Positions 8,791 through 18,319 of a stretch of DNA of 64,000 nucleotides are shown here, piece by piece. Below the pieces are notes generated by a model. It worked only from the letters and a program-made list of their open reading frames with translations. It made no database searches and was not told the DNA's origin. Source of the stretch: Gilliamella sp. Pra-s52 (GTDB taxonomy: Bacteria > Pseudomonadota > Gammaproteobacteria > Enterobacterales > Orbaceae). The stretch's first letter is position 1; each line of letters begins with the position of its first letter. A program made the translations under genes and the position numbers. The DNA is taken from NCBI RefSeq assembly GCF_009795805.1, contig NZ_WTEY01000005.1, forward strand, positions 1-64,000, read 5' to 3'.

Positions 8791-9588
8791 ATGCCATCAA
8801 AATACCGCCCACAAATCTTTGGTTGGTTTGGTGATCTAGATAAAGACCCTTATAGTGTGCCCCTGCATGACGATCGCTTAAGCTATGCCAATAATAACTA
8901 CTGTGCCTTTATTCGTCAGAATCTCAATGATCAGATTTTTTATGCTTGCCTTTATTTTGTTGCTATTATTTTGGGAAGTATATTAATAGTCGGATCTTGT
9001 ACATTTATTATGGATTATGATCATCCTGATAGCGGTAGCATGCTTTGTTTTATAGGAGTTGGTGGCTTTATTACCTGTTGTGCCGCTTTATATCTATCCA
9101 TTCCTGAATTTTACCAGAATGCTTTCTCCCGTCTTGGCAGCCCCATTATATTTAACCGTAAAACGGGTAAAGTCTATGTTAACGAAAGTGACTTTTTTAA
9201 CTTTAAGGTATTACGGCACCCTGCGGTATTTTTACAACCGAAAAAACGCCGTATAAAAGAGTATGATTGGGATGATTTGCATGGTGTTGTTATTCATAAT
9301 ATGTCGCGTAATGCCTTAACCTCGACCGTGTTAATGGTGTGCCAACCGGGAACGCATCAAGTGATTGATCATATTATGTTAGATCCTATTCGAGCCGGCG
9401 CAGGGAGCACATTTGTTTGGGGGTGGATCAATAGTTTTATGGTGTATTATAAATCAGATCAAGAAGTGGAATTTAAAGCCCATAGGATTGACGGTCAAGG
9501 CTGGCCAGAATGGATGGTTGAAGCGTTTAATGCCGCATCGCAAGAAGAGCTAACAGAAATTAAACAACGGCATAATATAACGCAATAG
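8791..9588 (+). CDS. Putative immunity protein 4
   Basis: A 265-residue paralog closest to copy 3 outside the membrane region. It has a small in-frame deletion: the segment after MVYYKS is missing about 11 residues (SANIDDGEYKS in copy 3), in a stretch bounded by repeated AAATCAG triplets that could mediate slippage. The hydrophobic segments (VAIILGSILIVGS and CFIGVGGFITCCAALYL) differ from all other copies. The last gene of the array, ending in ITQ rather than HVK. Confidence 0.65.
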   Translation: MPSKYRPQIFGWFGDLDKDPYSVPLHDDRLSYANNNYCAFIRQNLNDQIFYACLYFVAIILGSILIVGSCTFIMDYDHPDSGSMLCFIGVGGFITCCAALYLSIPEFYQNAFSRLGSPIIFNRKTGKVYVNESDFFNFKVLRHPAVFLQPKKRRIKEYDWDDLHGVVIHNMSRNALTSTVLMVCQPGTHQVIDHIMLDPIRAGAGSTFVWGWINSFMVYYKSDQEVEFKAHRIDGQGWPEWMVEAFNAASQEELTEIKQRHNITQ

Positions 9589-9605
9589 CTGAAAAATAGT
9601 TGTAG

Positions 9606-9795
9606 TTTGGCAAGGATGGGCAAAGCCATGAGGAGCGGTATGGTAATCCAATTTTACTAGTAGTACAGCAAAAAAGTGGAAAATTCTCTATGATAAAAGT
9701 AAAAGAGGATAAAGCATCAAATCTATTTAAAAAAAGATGAAGCCAGTATTCCAATTAAGGAGCTTTACCGTAAAGCAGTTAAGAAGATATTTTAA
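9606..9795 (+). pseudogene. Frameshifted 3' remnant, possibly of another effector
   Basis: From 9606 to 9737 one frame reads FGKDGQSHEERYGNPILLVV and continues ~24 more codons to a TGA. At the A-run 9729-9735 a shift to another frame continues as DEASIPIKELYRKAVKKIF and stop at 9795. The two pieces join smoothly, and together look like the C-terminus of a coding sequence split by a homopolymer indel. It has no upstream start and no recognised family. The position after the immunity array suggests a degraded toxin tail, but that is a guess. Confidence 0.4.
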
Positions 9796-9977
9796 TTTCT
9801 ATAAAAAACAAATAATCAATCAGAAATTCAATAAAAACATTTATTTTATTGAAGTTGTTATTTTAATTAATTACCATACTCACTACCAATAAACAGCCTA
9901 ATCACGAACGAATAAAAAACGAACCACACAAAATCACCAACAGCAAAGATAAAAAGCTAGCAATTTTATACAATTTA

Positions 9978-9986
9978 TGGTATAAA
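9978..9986 (+). promoter_or_regulatory. Extended -10 promoter for rpsB-tsf
   Basis: TGGTATAAA followed by a GC-rich discriminator (ACGCGCGC). The same arrangement (extended -10 plus GC discriminator) is known for stringently controlled ribosomal-protein promoters. No convincing -35 hexamer. The stretch from 9796 to the promoter is AT-rich with no gene. Confidence 0.55.
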
Positions 9987-10094
9987 ACGCGCGCTACATT
10001 TCGCATTATTTTTTTACAAAAATAACTGTGAATAACAGCATTACTTTTAATGATTAATTAACGTTATAACACACACATATTATTACACTTTTCC

Positions 10095-10155
10095 GGGGTG
10101 CCTTTTGCTTAATGCAATTAGGTCGGATAAAGCGGATATGTGGAGGCATAACCCC
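10095..10155 (+). promoter_or_regulatory. rpsB leader RNA (S2-responsive element)
   Basis: GGGGT at 10095-10099 can pair with ACCCC at 10151-10155, enclosing a TTGC/GCAA hairpin (10105-10117). The GGGGTGCC...ACCCCAAC arrangement immediately before rpsB resembles the conserved gammaproteobacterial rpsB leader through which protein S2 represses rpsB-tsf. Seen here by base pairing; the regulatory role is from the known family. Confidence 0.6.
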
Positions 10156-10175
10156 AACGTCAAAATGAGGAAATC

Positions 10176-10916
10176 ATGACTACTACAGTATCAATGCGCG
10201 ATATGTTACAAGCGGGTGTACACTTTGGACACCAAACTCGTTATTGGAACCCAAAAATGAAACCATTTATTTTTGGTGCACGTAACAAAGTTCACATCAT
10301 CAATCTTGAAAAAACAGTACCAATGTTCAATGAAGCATTAGCTGAATTAAACAAGGTTGCCGCTCGTAAAGGTAAAATTTTATTTGTTGGTACAAAGCGT
10401 GCAGCTAGCGAAGCGATCAAACAAGCGGCTGAAAGCTGTGGACAATACTACGTTAATCACCGTTGGTTAGGTGGTATGTTGACTAACTGGAAAACAGTAC
10501 GTCAATCAATCAAACGTCTAAAAGATTTAGAAACACAAGCTAGTGATGGTACATTTGACAAATTAACCAAAAAAGAAGCATTAATGCGTGCTCGTGAAAT
10601 GGCTAAATTAGAAAATAGCTTGGGTGGAATTAAAAATATGGGTGGCTTACCCGATATGATTTTTGTTATTGGTGCAGACCATGAACATATCGCTATCAAA
10701 GAAGCTAACAATTTAGGTATTCCAGTCATTGCTGTTGTTGATACTAACTCAGATCCAGATGGTATTGATTACATCGTTCCAGGTAATGATGACGCAATCC
10801 GCGCAATTCAATTATATGTAAATGCGGTTGCTGATGCAGTTCGTGCGGGTCGTGAGCAAAACCAATCTCCAGTCTCTGAAGCAAGCTTTGTTGAAGAAGC
10901 TCCAGCAGCTGAATAA
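10176..10916 (+). CDS. rpsB: 30S ribosomal protein S2
   Basis: A 246-residue S2, close to the usual ~241. It opens [20 protein letters not shown], continues with the near-invariant [16 protein letters not shown], and has the '[13 protein letters not shown]' and '[12 protein letters not shown]' blocks. The tail is short and acidic (EEAPAAE). S2 joins the small subunit late and contacts S1 on the solvent side. First gene of the rpsB-tsf unit. AATGAGGAAATC precedes the ATG. Confidence 0.98.
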   Translation: MTTTVSMRDMLQAGVHFGHQTRYWNPKMKPFIFGARNKVHIINLEKTVPMFNEALAELNKVAARKGKILFVGTKRAASEAIKQAAESCGQYYVNHRWLGGMLTNWKTVRQSIKRLKDLETQASDGTFDKLTKKEALMRAREMAKLENSLGGIKNMGGLPDMIFVIGADHEHIAIKEANNLGIPVIAVVDTNSDPDGIDYIVPGNDDAIRAIQLYVNAVADAVRAGREQNQSPVSEASFVEEAPAAE

Positions 10917-10934
10917 TAAACTCAAATATTTTCA

Positions 10935-10965
10935 GGGTCGATCTGTAAAATAATCAAATCGACCC
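10935..10965 (+). terminator. Hairpin in the rpsB-tsf gap (attenuator-like)
   Basis: GGGTCGAT at 10935-10942 pairs perfectly with ATCGACCC at 10958-10965 around a 15-base loop. No T-run follows, so it may only partly reduce readthrough into tsf or protect the rpsB 3' end. An attenuator-like hairpin between these two genes is known in E. coli. Confidence 0.5.
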
Positions 10966-11009
10966 ATTCTAATGAAAATCATCACAATGGTTAAATAGAG
11001 GATTAAAAA

Positions 11010-11867
11010 ATGGCTGAAGTTACCGCTTCTATGGTAAAAGAACTGCGCGAAAGAACTGGCGCAGGCATGATGGAATGTAAAAAAGCATTAGTTGAAGCTA
11101 ATGGCGACATTGAACTTGCAATTGACAACATGCGTAAATCAGGTCAAGCAAAAGCGGCTAAAAAAGCAGGCCGTGTTGCTGCTGAAGGTGTGATTATTTC
11201 TAAAATCGCTGCTGACAAAAAATTCGGTGTTATTTTAGAAGTTAACTGTGAAACAGACTTCGTTGCAAAAGATGCAGGCTTCCTAGCATTTAGTGACAAA
11301 GTAGCACAAGCAGCATTAGCTGATCGTATTACTGATGTTGCAACCCTACAAGCAAAATTTGAAGAAGAGCGCACAGCATTAGTCGCTAAAATCGGTGAAA
11401 ACATCGGTATTCGTCGTGTTGCTGAAATTGCAGGTGACGTAGTAGGTAGTTACCAACACGGTGCTCGTATTGGTGTATTAGTTGCTGCAAACGGTGCTGA
11501 TGATGAGTTAGTTAAACACATCGCAATGCACATTGCTGCAAGCAAACCAGAATACGTTGATCCAAGTGATGTTCCTGCTGATGTGGTTGAACATGAACGT
11601 AACATCCAAATCGACATTGCAATGCAATCTGGTAAACCACGCGAAATCGCTGAAAAAATGGTTGAAGGTCGTATGCGTAAGTTCACTGGCGAAGTTTCTT
11701 TAACTGGTCAACCATTTGTAATGGAACCATCAAAAACTGTTGGTGACTTATTAAAAGAAAAGAACGCAGCAGTTGCTTCATTCATCCGTTTTGAAGTGGG
11801 TGAAGGTATTGAAAAAGTCGAAGTTGACTTTGCAGCAGAAGTTGCAGCGATATCAAAACAATCTTAA
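11010..11867 (+). CDS. tsf: Elongation factor Ts
   Basis: A 285-residue EF-Ts (E. coli 283). The N-terminal UBA-like domain begins [20 protein letters not shown] with MECKKAL. The EF-Tu-contacting TDFVAKD motif sits near residues 81-87. EF-Ts exchanges GDP for GTP on EF-Tu. AGAGGATTAAAA precedes the ATG, and a strong terminator follows. Confidence 0.98.
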   Translation: MAEVTASMVKELRERTGAGMMECKKALVEANGDIELAIDNMRKSGQAKAAKKAGRVAAEGVIISKIAADKKFGVILEVNCETDFVAKDAGFLAFSDKVAQAALADRITDVATLQAKFEEERTALVAKIGENIGIRRVAEIAGDVVGSYQHGARIGVLVAANGADDELVKHIAMHIAASKPEYVDPSDVPADVVEHERNIQIDIAMQSGKPREIAEKMVEGRMRKFTGEVSLTGQPFVMEPSKTVGDLLKEKNAAVASFIRFEVGEGIEKVEVDFAAEVAAISKQS

Positions 11868-11876
11868 TTGTTTAAA

Positions 11877-11903
11877 AAAACCGCCGTTAAGGCGGTTTTG
11901 TTT
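11877..11903 (+). terminator. Rho-independent terminator after tsf
   Basis: AAAACCGCC, loop GTTAA, GGCGGTTTT followed by GTTT. A compact GC stem with T-rich tail ending the rpsB-tsf transcript. Confidence 0.9.
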
Positions 11904-11982
11904 ATCTACAAAATATCTTAAAATAATTATTTGTTAGTATTTACTGGCTAAATAATCAAGTAACGAAATAGCGAGATTTTAT

Positions 11983-12717
11983 ATGGCAACCCCTTTTTAT
12001 AAACGTATTCTTCTAAAACTCAGTGGTGAAGCGCTACAAGGCGACGAAGGCTTTGGTATTGATGCAACGGTTCTTGATCGCATGGCGCAAGAAATCAAAG
12101 AATTAATTGAAATGAACGTTCAAGTTGCAGTTGTGATTGGGGGGGGTAACCTATTTCGTGGTGCAGGTCTTGCAAAAGCAGGAATGAATCGTGTTGTTGG
12201 TGATCACATGGGAATGTTAGCAACTGTCATGAACGGTCTTGCAATGCGTGATGCATTACACCGAATTGAAGTAAACGCTCGCCTAATGTCAGCCATTCCA
12301 TTAAATGGCGTATGCGATGATTACCGTTGGACTGAAGCAATTAGCTTACTTCGTCATGGTAAAGTGGTGATCCTTTCTGCAGGTACAGGTAATCCATTTT
12401 TTACAACCGACTCGGCAGCGTGTTTGCGTGGCATTGAAATTGAAGCCGATGTTGTTTTAAAGGCTACCAAAGTTGATGGCGTCTATTCTGCAGATCCTGT
12501 AAAAGATCCTAATGCGACACTTTACAAAACACTCAATTATGACAAAGTACTCGAAGACGAATTAAAAGTCATGGATTTAGCTGCTTTTACGCTAGCGCGT
12601 GACCACAATTTACCTATTTGTGTTTTCAATATGAATAAACCAGGCGCATTGCGTCGTGTCATTTTAGGTGAACCAGAAGGAACATTAATTAATAACAAGG
12701 CAACCGTAACCTGCTAA
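11983..12717 (+). CDS. pyrH: Uridylate kinase (UMP kinase)
   Basis: A 244-residue hexameric UMP kinase of the amino-acid-kinase fold (E. coli 241). It has [12 protein letters not shown] at the N-terminus, GGGNLFRG at residues 53-60, [13 protein letters not shown] in the middle and the [13 protein letters not shown] block. It phosphorylates UMP to UDP in pyrimidine synthesis. It sits alone between the tsf terminator and frr, 29 nt upstream of frr, the conserved order. Confidence 0.97.
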   Translation: MATPFYKRILLKLSGEALQGDEGFGIDATVLDRMAQEIKELIEMNVQVAVVIGGGNLFRGAGLAKAGMNRVVGDHMGMLATVMNGLAMRDALHRIEVNARLMSAIPLNGVCDDYRWTEAISLLRHGKVVILSAGTGNPFFTTDSAACLRGIEIEADVVLKATKVDGVYSADPVKDPNATLYKTLNYDKVLEDELKVMDLAAFTLARDHNLPICVFNMNKPGALRRVILGEPEGTLINNKATVTC

Positions 12718-12746
12718 TTATTTTTATTTTAAATAAGGTTTTTATT

Positions 12747-13304
12747 ATGTTAAACGAGATTCAAAAAGAAGCGCAAACGCGCATGGAAAAAAGTATCGAT
12801 GCGTTTCAAACTCACATTTCTAAAGTAAGAACAGGGCGCGCATCGCCAAGCTTATTAGATGGCATTATGGTCGAATATTATGGCAGTCCAACGCCACTAC
12901 GCCAACTAGCTAACATTGTTGCTGAAGACGCAAGAACGCTAGCAATTACTGTATTTGACAAATCACTTACGCCACTAATTGAAAAAGCAATCTTAACATC
13001 AGATTTAGGACTTAACCCTGCGTCAGCAGGTACCGTTATTCGTGTTCCCCTTCCGCCATTAACTGAAGAACGCCGTCGCGATTTAACTAAAATTGTCCGT
13101 AACGAAGCAGAACAAGGCCGAGTATCAATCCGTAATATTCGCCGTGATGCTAACGACCAAATCAAAGCGTTACTAAAAGATAAAGAAATATCTGAAGATG
13201 ATGAGCGTAAAGCACAAGATTTAATCCAAAAAGCGACCGATGCCGCAATTAAAAAATTAGATGCAGTGCTTGCTGACAAAGAAAAGGAACTAATGGAATT
13301 CTAA
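12747..13304 (+). CDS. frr: Ribosome recycling factor
   Basis: A 185-residue RRF, exactly the family length, beginning [16 protein letters not shown] with [15 protein letters not shown] and the hinge/tip region [12 protein letters not shown]. It splits post-termination ribosomes with EF-G. The SD/start region TAAGGTTTTTATTATG is echoed at 15507-15558 (see that entry). In E. coli dxr follows frr; here dxr lies 6.6 kb further on. Confidence 0.98.
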   Translation: MLNEIQKEAQTRMEKSIDAFQTHISKVRTGRASPSLLDGIMVEYYGSPTPLRQLANIVAEDARTLAITVFDKSLTPLIEKAILTSDLGLNPASAGTVIRVPLPPLTEERRRDLTKIVRNEAEQGRVSIRNIRRDANDQIKALLKDKEISEDDERKAQDLIQKATDAAIKKLDAVLADKEKELMEF

Positions 13305-13332
13305 TTCCTAACTGTTTTCTTTCTAACAAAAC

Positions 13333-13366
13333 AAACGCTCTGCTTAGTAAAACAGAGCGTTTTATT
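13333..13366 (+). terminator. Terminator after frr
   Basis: AAACGCTCTG (13333-13342) pairs with CAGAGCGTTT (13353-13362), followed by TTATTTATT. It also lies at the 3' side of the minus-strand gene ending at 13405, so may serve both. Confidence 0.85.
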
Positions 13367-13404
13367 TATTGACAGTAAATATATTGACTATTTTACAGCC
13401 ATAA

Positions 13405-14352
13405 TTACAACTCAAGCTCGTCCTTATCAAGTTCATTTTCGTTATTGCAATAATTTTCTTCTTTTTGTGTACATTGACGAGAAAACTCATCATTTGATTT
13501 ATCATCAGATTTTTTATACTGACATAGCGAATTAATTAAAGTGAAGTGATTTTTATTGACATCATATTGGTGTGTTTCTGTCACAATAACAGCACCATTA
13601 TCTTTGATAGAACAAAATTTTCGCCTAATAGCTTGTTTTTTATTTTCATCAAAGGTTATATAACGGCCTTCTAAATTTAGATAAACAAACTTTCCTTTTT
13701 TCTTATTGAAAGCGTAATAACGATCAATAATTGGGATGTCCACGACATCATCGGTTGTTTGTGAGATATAAAATTCATTATTATCACCATCAAAGTTATA
13801 ATCATCGGTATTAATGCTTTGATCATCTTCTTTAGATCCAAACAAATAATCATTATATAGATGATAACCTTGTTTTATTGTATCGATTGACATAAATGCA
13901 TAACCATCAAAATCATCAATTGTTTGCAATAAACTACCATCTTTTTTTCGATAAACATTAATACCAACCATTTTAGTCGCACAGCCTTTTATAGATAAAA
14001 GGACTTTAAAAAAATAGTCTTTGGTGGTTCTGTGTTGTAAAAATTCAACATTTTTAGACTTTTTTTCAGACTTATCAGGAATACATCCAAATTTAAATTC
14101 ACTTTCTAACTTTGTTTTATCTAATGGAATCTTATCTGATTCAACATTATTTTCATCTTTATCTTCGTATTCAAAAGACGTTTTACCTAATAATTTAGGG
14201 GTATTAGTTATATTATTTATATATACAACTCTATCATAATCATAATGATATTCTTCTTTATATTTTCCATTAGTTTTAATTTGAATACCGTAAAAATAGT
14301 CGGCAACTACAAAATTAGGTAAAAAGAATATTAAAATTAAAAAATATTTCAT
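13405..14352 (-). CDS. Exported protein of unknown function
   Basis: A 315-residue protein with a clear signal peptide (MKYFLILIFFLPNFVVA, cleavage before DYF). No lipobox, as no Cys follows. The mature part is acidic and Lys/Asp/Asn-rich with aromatic strand-like segments and a very acidic tail (NENELDKDELEL). I recognise no family. It lies 60 nt downstream of another exported unknown on the same strand, so the pair is probably co-transcribed. Very AT-rich, with no sign of a neighbour that would explain its role. Periplasmic or secreted location is inferred. Confidence 0.7.
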   Translation of the reverse strand: MKYFLILIFFLPNFVVADYFYGIQIKTNGKYKEEYHYDYDRVVYINNITNTPKLLGKTSFEYEDKDENNVESDKIPLDKTKLESEFKFGCIPDKSEKKSKNVEFLQHRTTKDYFFKVLLSIKGCATKMVGINVYRKKDGSLLQTIDDFDGYAFMSIDTIKQGYHLYNDYLFGSKEDDQSINTDDYNFDGDNNEFYISQTTDDVVDIPIIDRYYAFNKKKGKFVYLNLEGRYITFDENKKQAIRRKFCSIKDNGAVIVTETHQYDVNKNHFTLINSLCQYKKSDDKSNDEFSRQCTQKEENYCNNENELDKDELEL

Positions 14353-14412
14353 TGTTTTTGTTCATCCTTACTAATCATTTTAGCCATTTTTTAGTGATAA
14401 TTTTTATTGTTT

Positions 14413-15483
14413 TTACCAGTCTCTAAACGAATTCCATGGTATCCAGTTGATTATTTCACCATTCTTTTTGCTTTGATAGCTGACTTTAAACCACAAAAGT
14501 TCCTTATTTTCATCTTCAATTTCTCCCATTTTATTTTCGTCCCTCTCTATATCAAGAATTTTGACAAAATCGTTTCGTTTTAAATAGTTATCCGTTGGAT
14601 ACTGAAAATCAGGTTGTTCATAAAGTTGGACTTTTGCTAGTTGAATATAAGAATGAATATCTCGTTTTTTTGTTGATTTATCCAACAGTACTGAAAGTTT
14701 TTTCATATCATAAAAGGTGAAATGACCACTAGAATCAAGAATATCTAAACCAATCATATATGGGAACTGGTAACTATTTGAGCTCACCATTCTTTGAAAC
14801 ACTTCAACATTGTTGAAATGGTATTGCTTATCTTTATTGGCCATTATTACCGTATATTTATCTAAATCATAATCTTCGATGGATTGGTAACGTTGATAAA
14901 AATTAATATCCCCCACTTTGGCAACAAGCACATCAAAATCTCTATACGCTAGACTTTCATCAGTATGGGGAAAATAAGCATAAGAATTTATTGATTCAGG
15001 CGAAAAATAGATAAAAAATTTATATAAATCATCAACTCTATTTAATGTTTGTCTATTTATACAATATGAATATTGTGTCTTCATCAAATTTATTAACCGT
15101 CTTCTGACATATACACAATCAGCAGTTAAATGACTATCTAGGATAGTTATTGGAATATAAGCTTCAGTATTATGAGTCCTTGTGCCAGTGTAAAAAAAAG
15201 TGGGTTTATTCATCCAATTGACAAATTTAATATCAAGTTCCTCAAACAATCCAATTAAATTTTTAAATTGGTAATCCATATCATCCGATTTAACTTCTAA
15301 TATAGTAGGTTTTAAAAATTCACCATTTTCATCATCACAGCGATAAGTAGTAAAATGATAAGCTTTAGAGTGGATATTAAAAGAATAATTTTTAATCTCT
15401 GTCTTATTTAAGCAAGGTGTCTCCGCATAGCAGATATTACAAATTGTTATGCATATTATTAATATAATACTTTTTTTAAACAT
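14413..15483 (-). CDS. Exported protein with C-terminal SH3-like domain
   Basis: A 356-residue protein starting at the ATG at 15483 (MFKKSIILIICITICNICYA signal peptide, then ETPC). A TTG 12 nt upstream is less likely. The last ~60 residues look like a bacterial SH3 fold: 'DFVKILDIERDE', then 'LLWFKVSYQS' and 'IINWIPWNSFRDW', the pattern of SH3_3 domains in periplasmic proteins. The rest (strand-rich, with YFPHTDESLAYRDFDVLVA) is unrecognised. First gene of a two-gene unit with the 13405-14352 gene. A cell-wall or periplasmic role is possible but unproven. Confidence 0.65.
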   Translation of the reverse strand: MFKKSIILIICITICNICYAETPCLNKTEIKNYSFNIHSKAYHFTTYRCDDENGEFLKPTILEVKSDDMDYQFKNLIGLFEELDIKFVNWMNKPTFFYTGTRTHNTEAYIPITILDSHLTADCVYVRRRLINLMKTQYSYCINRQTLNRVDDLYKFFIYFSPESINSYAYFPHTDESLAYRDFDVLVAKVGDINFYQRYQSIEDYDLDKYTVIMANKDKQYHFNNVEVFQRMVSSNSYQFPYMIGLDILDSSGHFTFYDMKKLSVLLDKSTKKRDIHSYIQLAKVQLYEQPDFQYPTDNYLKRNDFVKILDIERDENKMGEIEDENKELLWFKVSYQSKKNGEIINWIPWNSFRDW

Positions 15484-15506
15484 TCTTTTTACCAAACAGT
15501 GTTTTT

Positions 15507-15704
15507 ATTTTGAATAATAAAGGTTTTATTATGTTAAACAAGCTTCAAAAAGAAGCTGAACTTAGTATAACGAATATGGCTAGCCAAAAAATGTATCCAA
15601 GATATAGAACAATTTATACCTTTATTAAACGATTCCGTGTCAAAATTGTAACTATTCTTCAATCACCAAGAACTAATTATACCTATCTATACCTATCAAA
15701 ATAA
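15507..15704 (+). pseudogene. Decayed second copy of the frr 5' region
   Basis: The stretch 15507-15558 copies the frr leader and start: GGTTTTATTATGTTAAACAAG, then CTTCAAAAAGAAGC, against GGTTTTTATTATGTTAAACGAG and ATTCAAAAAGAAGC at frr. The ATG is at 15531 and encodes MLNKLQKEAELS (frr: [12 protein letters not shown]). After ~12 codons the similarity fades and the frame (57 codons to 15704) has no recognisable content. With a good start region it could still be translated, but it looks like a relic. Confidence 0.6.
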
Positions 15705-15790
15705 GTTAGAAATAAAATATGTAAAAGCACAATTCATGCCTTTAAAGCATATCTACCTATAAAATATAAGTATTTTACATGGGTTGATGA

Positions 15791-15901
15791 AGTGCTTATA
15801 CTCTTAACGAACTTATCTATATAAGTAAGATCATATCAGGTTTAGAAGCGCTTGCTAGCCGAAACACCAACGTTAAATTCACAATTGAACAAGTTGAATA
15901 A
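15791..15901 (+). pseudogene. Unidentified gene 3' remnant
   Basis: A 36-codon frame with protein-like composition (SAYTLNELIYISKIISGLEALASR, split here for length; ending KFTIEQVE and TAA) and no start codon or upstream continuation in frame. The preceding bases, in a second frame, read KYFTWVDE, so a frameshift probably separates the two parts. The family is not recognised. It ends 15 nt before the NepI-like gene, so it may once have been the upstream gene of that operon. Confidence 0.3.
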
Positions 15902-15916
15902 AAGGGACTTGATATA

Positions 15917-17122
15917 ATGAAAACACCATTATCCAGTCACACTAAATTAGAAAAAAACTCACACTGGTCTGCTGTTTTTTCACTATTTATGGGCGTAACG
16001 AGTCTTATTTCGGCTGAATTCATTCCAATTAGTTTATTAACACCTATTGCACAAACGCTAAATATTACCGAAGGAATGGCGGGGCAAACGGTTACCGCAG
16101 TGGGGATTTTTGCTGTTCTTGCTAGCTTAATGCTAGCGCCACTAACCCAAAATATAAATAGACGATTGGTGTTATTAACACTGTCTATTTTATTGGTGAT
16201 AGCTAATATATTAGTCGCATTTACCCCTAATTACACAATTTTATTAATGGGGCGCAGTATATTGGGAATATGTGTTGGTGGATTTTGGTCTATGGCCTCA
16301 GCGGTAACGTTACAACTTGTATCGGAAAAAAATCTGCCTCGAGCATTGAGTACTATCTATGCGGGGGTTTCAGTTGCAACGATTATATCACTACCGCTAG
16401 CAAGTTATTTAGGAAACCTTATTGGTTGGCGAACTATCTTTTTACTATCCGCATTGCTAGGGAGTATCGCTTTTATTTGGCAATTTATTGCATTACCCTC
16501 TTTACCCGCACAGCAAGGTAACAGTTTTAAAAATATGTTTTTACTCTTAAAGCAACGCTGGATAACGCTTGGAATAGTTGCCACCATATTAAGTTATGGG
16601 GGATATCATATTTTATTCACTTATTTAAGACCGTTTTTAGAACACAATCTTGCTTTAGCAACCAATACCCTATCTACACTTTTACTACTATTTGGCATTG
16701 CTAACTGTATTGGTACTATTATTGCTGGTTTTGTTATGGGCAAACAATTTAAAACAACTATGATACTGGTTCATTTTATTTTATTGATTCTTGCTGTTAT
16801 CTTCATGTTCAGCCATACCAATAAAACTATGAGTATATTGCTTATTATTGCTTGGGGATTAATGTTTGGTTTTATCCCTGTGGGATGGTCAACTTGGATT
16901 GTCCGCACGCTTGCCGATAAAGCTGAAATGATGGGGGGATTATCGGTTGCTGCCATTCAGTTTTCTATCGGATTAGCGGCTGCAATTGGCGGGTTTATCT
17001 TTGATAATAAGGGAATGCAAGGAATCTTTTTTAGTTCTGCGCTAATCTTTTTATTTGCCTTGATATTAATAAAGCTCAGCTTTTGGTTATTTAACCGTAT
17101 AACAGGGCAATCTCTTACATAA
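15917..17122 (+). CDS. MFS exporter, NepI-like (DHA1 family)
   Basis: A 401-residue, 12-TM major facilitator. Two blocks agree closely with E. coli NepI, the purine ribonucleoside exporter: FIPISLLTPIAQTLNITEG followed by MAGQTVT, and IPVGWSTWIVRTLADKAE near residue 320. GRSILGICVGGFWSM holds the usual helix-4 motif. Substrate is therefore likely a nucleoside or small metabolite effluxed by proton antiport, but specificity cannot be read from sequence. AAAGGGACTTGATATA precedes the ATG. A LysR regulator lies convergently 31 nt away. Confidence 0.85.
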   Translation: MKTPLSSHTKLEKNSHWSAVFSLFMGVTSLISAEFIPISLLTPIAQTLNITEGMAGQTVTAVGIFAVLASLMLAPLTQNINRRLVLLTLSILLVIANILVAFTPNYTILLMGRSILGICVGGFWSMASAVTLQLVSEKNLPRALSTIYAGVSVATIISLPLASYLGNLIGWRTIFLLSALLGSIAFIWQFIALPSLPAQQGNSFKNMFLLLKQRWITLGIVATILSYGGYHILFTYLRPFLEHNLALATNTLSTLLLLFGIANCIGTIIAGFVMGKQFKTTMILVHFILLILAVIFMFSHTNKTMSILLIIAWGLMFGFIPVGWSTWIVRTLADKAEMMGGLSVAAIQFSIGLAAAIGGFIFDNKGMQGIFFSSALIFLFALILIKLSFWLFNRITGQSLT

Positions 17123-17153
17123 GTAGCGTTTTGTATCACGTTGCAAATAAATA

Positions 17154-18032
17154 TCAAAAATGTTCTTTTAATTGTTTTAAAAACAGCTCAGCAGCTTTAG
17201 AAAATACATGATGCTTTTTCCAAACAATATTTACATCTACCTGTAATTTTGGATATAAAGGTCTAAAACAAAGTGGCGTGTTGCCTGCGGTATTAATTAA
17301 TTTATCTAAACACAAAGCATAGCCAATATTTTGTTCAACCATTAGTGCCGCATTAAAAATTAAGTTATATGTTGCAGTAATATTTAATTTTTCGTAATTA
17401 AGTTTAAACCATTTTTCAATGCTATCACTAACATATTTTTGTTGAGATACAATTAGCGGTAATGCCTGCAAATCAGACGGAGAAATCACCTTAAGGTTTG
17501 CTAACGCACAGTCTTTTCTCATTAATACGCCCCAAGTATCTTGTTGAGGAAGACATAATGATTCATACTTTGTTAGATGACTAGGCTCGATTAACACACC
17601 AAAGTCCAATAACCCCTTATCAATACGCTCACTTACATCATTTGCATTACCACTATAAATATGGATTCGAATTTGCGGATAGCTATCTTGCATTAATTTA
17701 ATAACATTCACCACCAACTTCATTGCATCGGTTTCTGCACATCCAATATAAATATCACCACAAACACTTTCGCTTAAGGATTGAAACTCGCTTTCTGTTT
17801 TATGAACAAGTTCAAGTATCTCCTCAGCACGTTTACGCAATCTTATACCTTCATCTGTTAAAGTAATTCGCCTACTGCCTCGAATAAATAGGGGCGTGCC
17901 AAGTGACTGCTCAAGCTCCATAAGTTGACGGGATAAGGTAGGTTGAGTCAAATGCAAATTATTTGCAGCAGCGGTAATACTTTCTTCTTTAGCAAGAGCA
18001 AGAAAATAACGTAAAATTTTTATCTCTAACAT
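17154..18032 (-). CDS. LysR-family transcriptional regulator
   Basis: A 292-residue LTTR: N-terminal winged HTH (residues 1-60, with AAANNLHLTQPTLSRQLMELE and LGTPLFIRGSR), linker helix, then the two-lobed substrate-binding domain (for example GDIYIGCAETDAM). It is convergent with the NepI-like transporter and divergent from deoC across a 412-base gap. Its target and inducer are not evident. The transporter is a candidate target by proximity. Confidence 0.9.
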   Translation of the reverse strand: MLEIKILRYFLALAKEESITAAANNLHLTQPTLSRQLMELEQSLGTPLFIRGSRRITLTDEGIRLRKRAEEILELVHKTESEFQSLSESVCGDIYIGCAETDAMKLVVNVIKLMQDSYPQIRIHIYSGNANDVSERIDKGLLDFGVLIEPSHLTKYESLCLPQQDTWGVLMRKDCALANLKVISPSDLQALPLIVSQQKYVSDSIEKWFKLNYEKLNITATYNLIFNAALMVEQNIGYALCLDKLINTAGNTPLCFRPLYPKLQVDVNIVWKKHHVFSKAAELFLKQLKEHF

Positions 18033-18319
18033 TTACCTTTTCCACCATTTTTTATTTAACAAAATTTTATAATTAAATGATTTTGTTAAAAATAGAATAT
18101 TGCTTCTGTTTTATTATTAACATAGTCTTTTAAAAAATCATAAGGTTTTTATCATAACTTACCTTTGTTTAATAAATAACACTTTATTAACGACAGGTTT
18201 GCCTAAAAATTATCGAAAACTGATAAAAAATCAGTCAGGAAAGATATTGATTTTATTGAAGTTTTTTTGCAGTTTTTTTCCAAAAAAACAAAAACCTTTT
18301 ATTTTTATCTGTACTCTTT

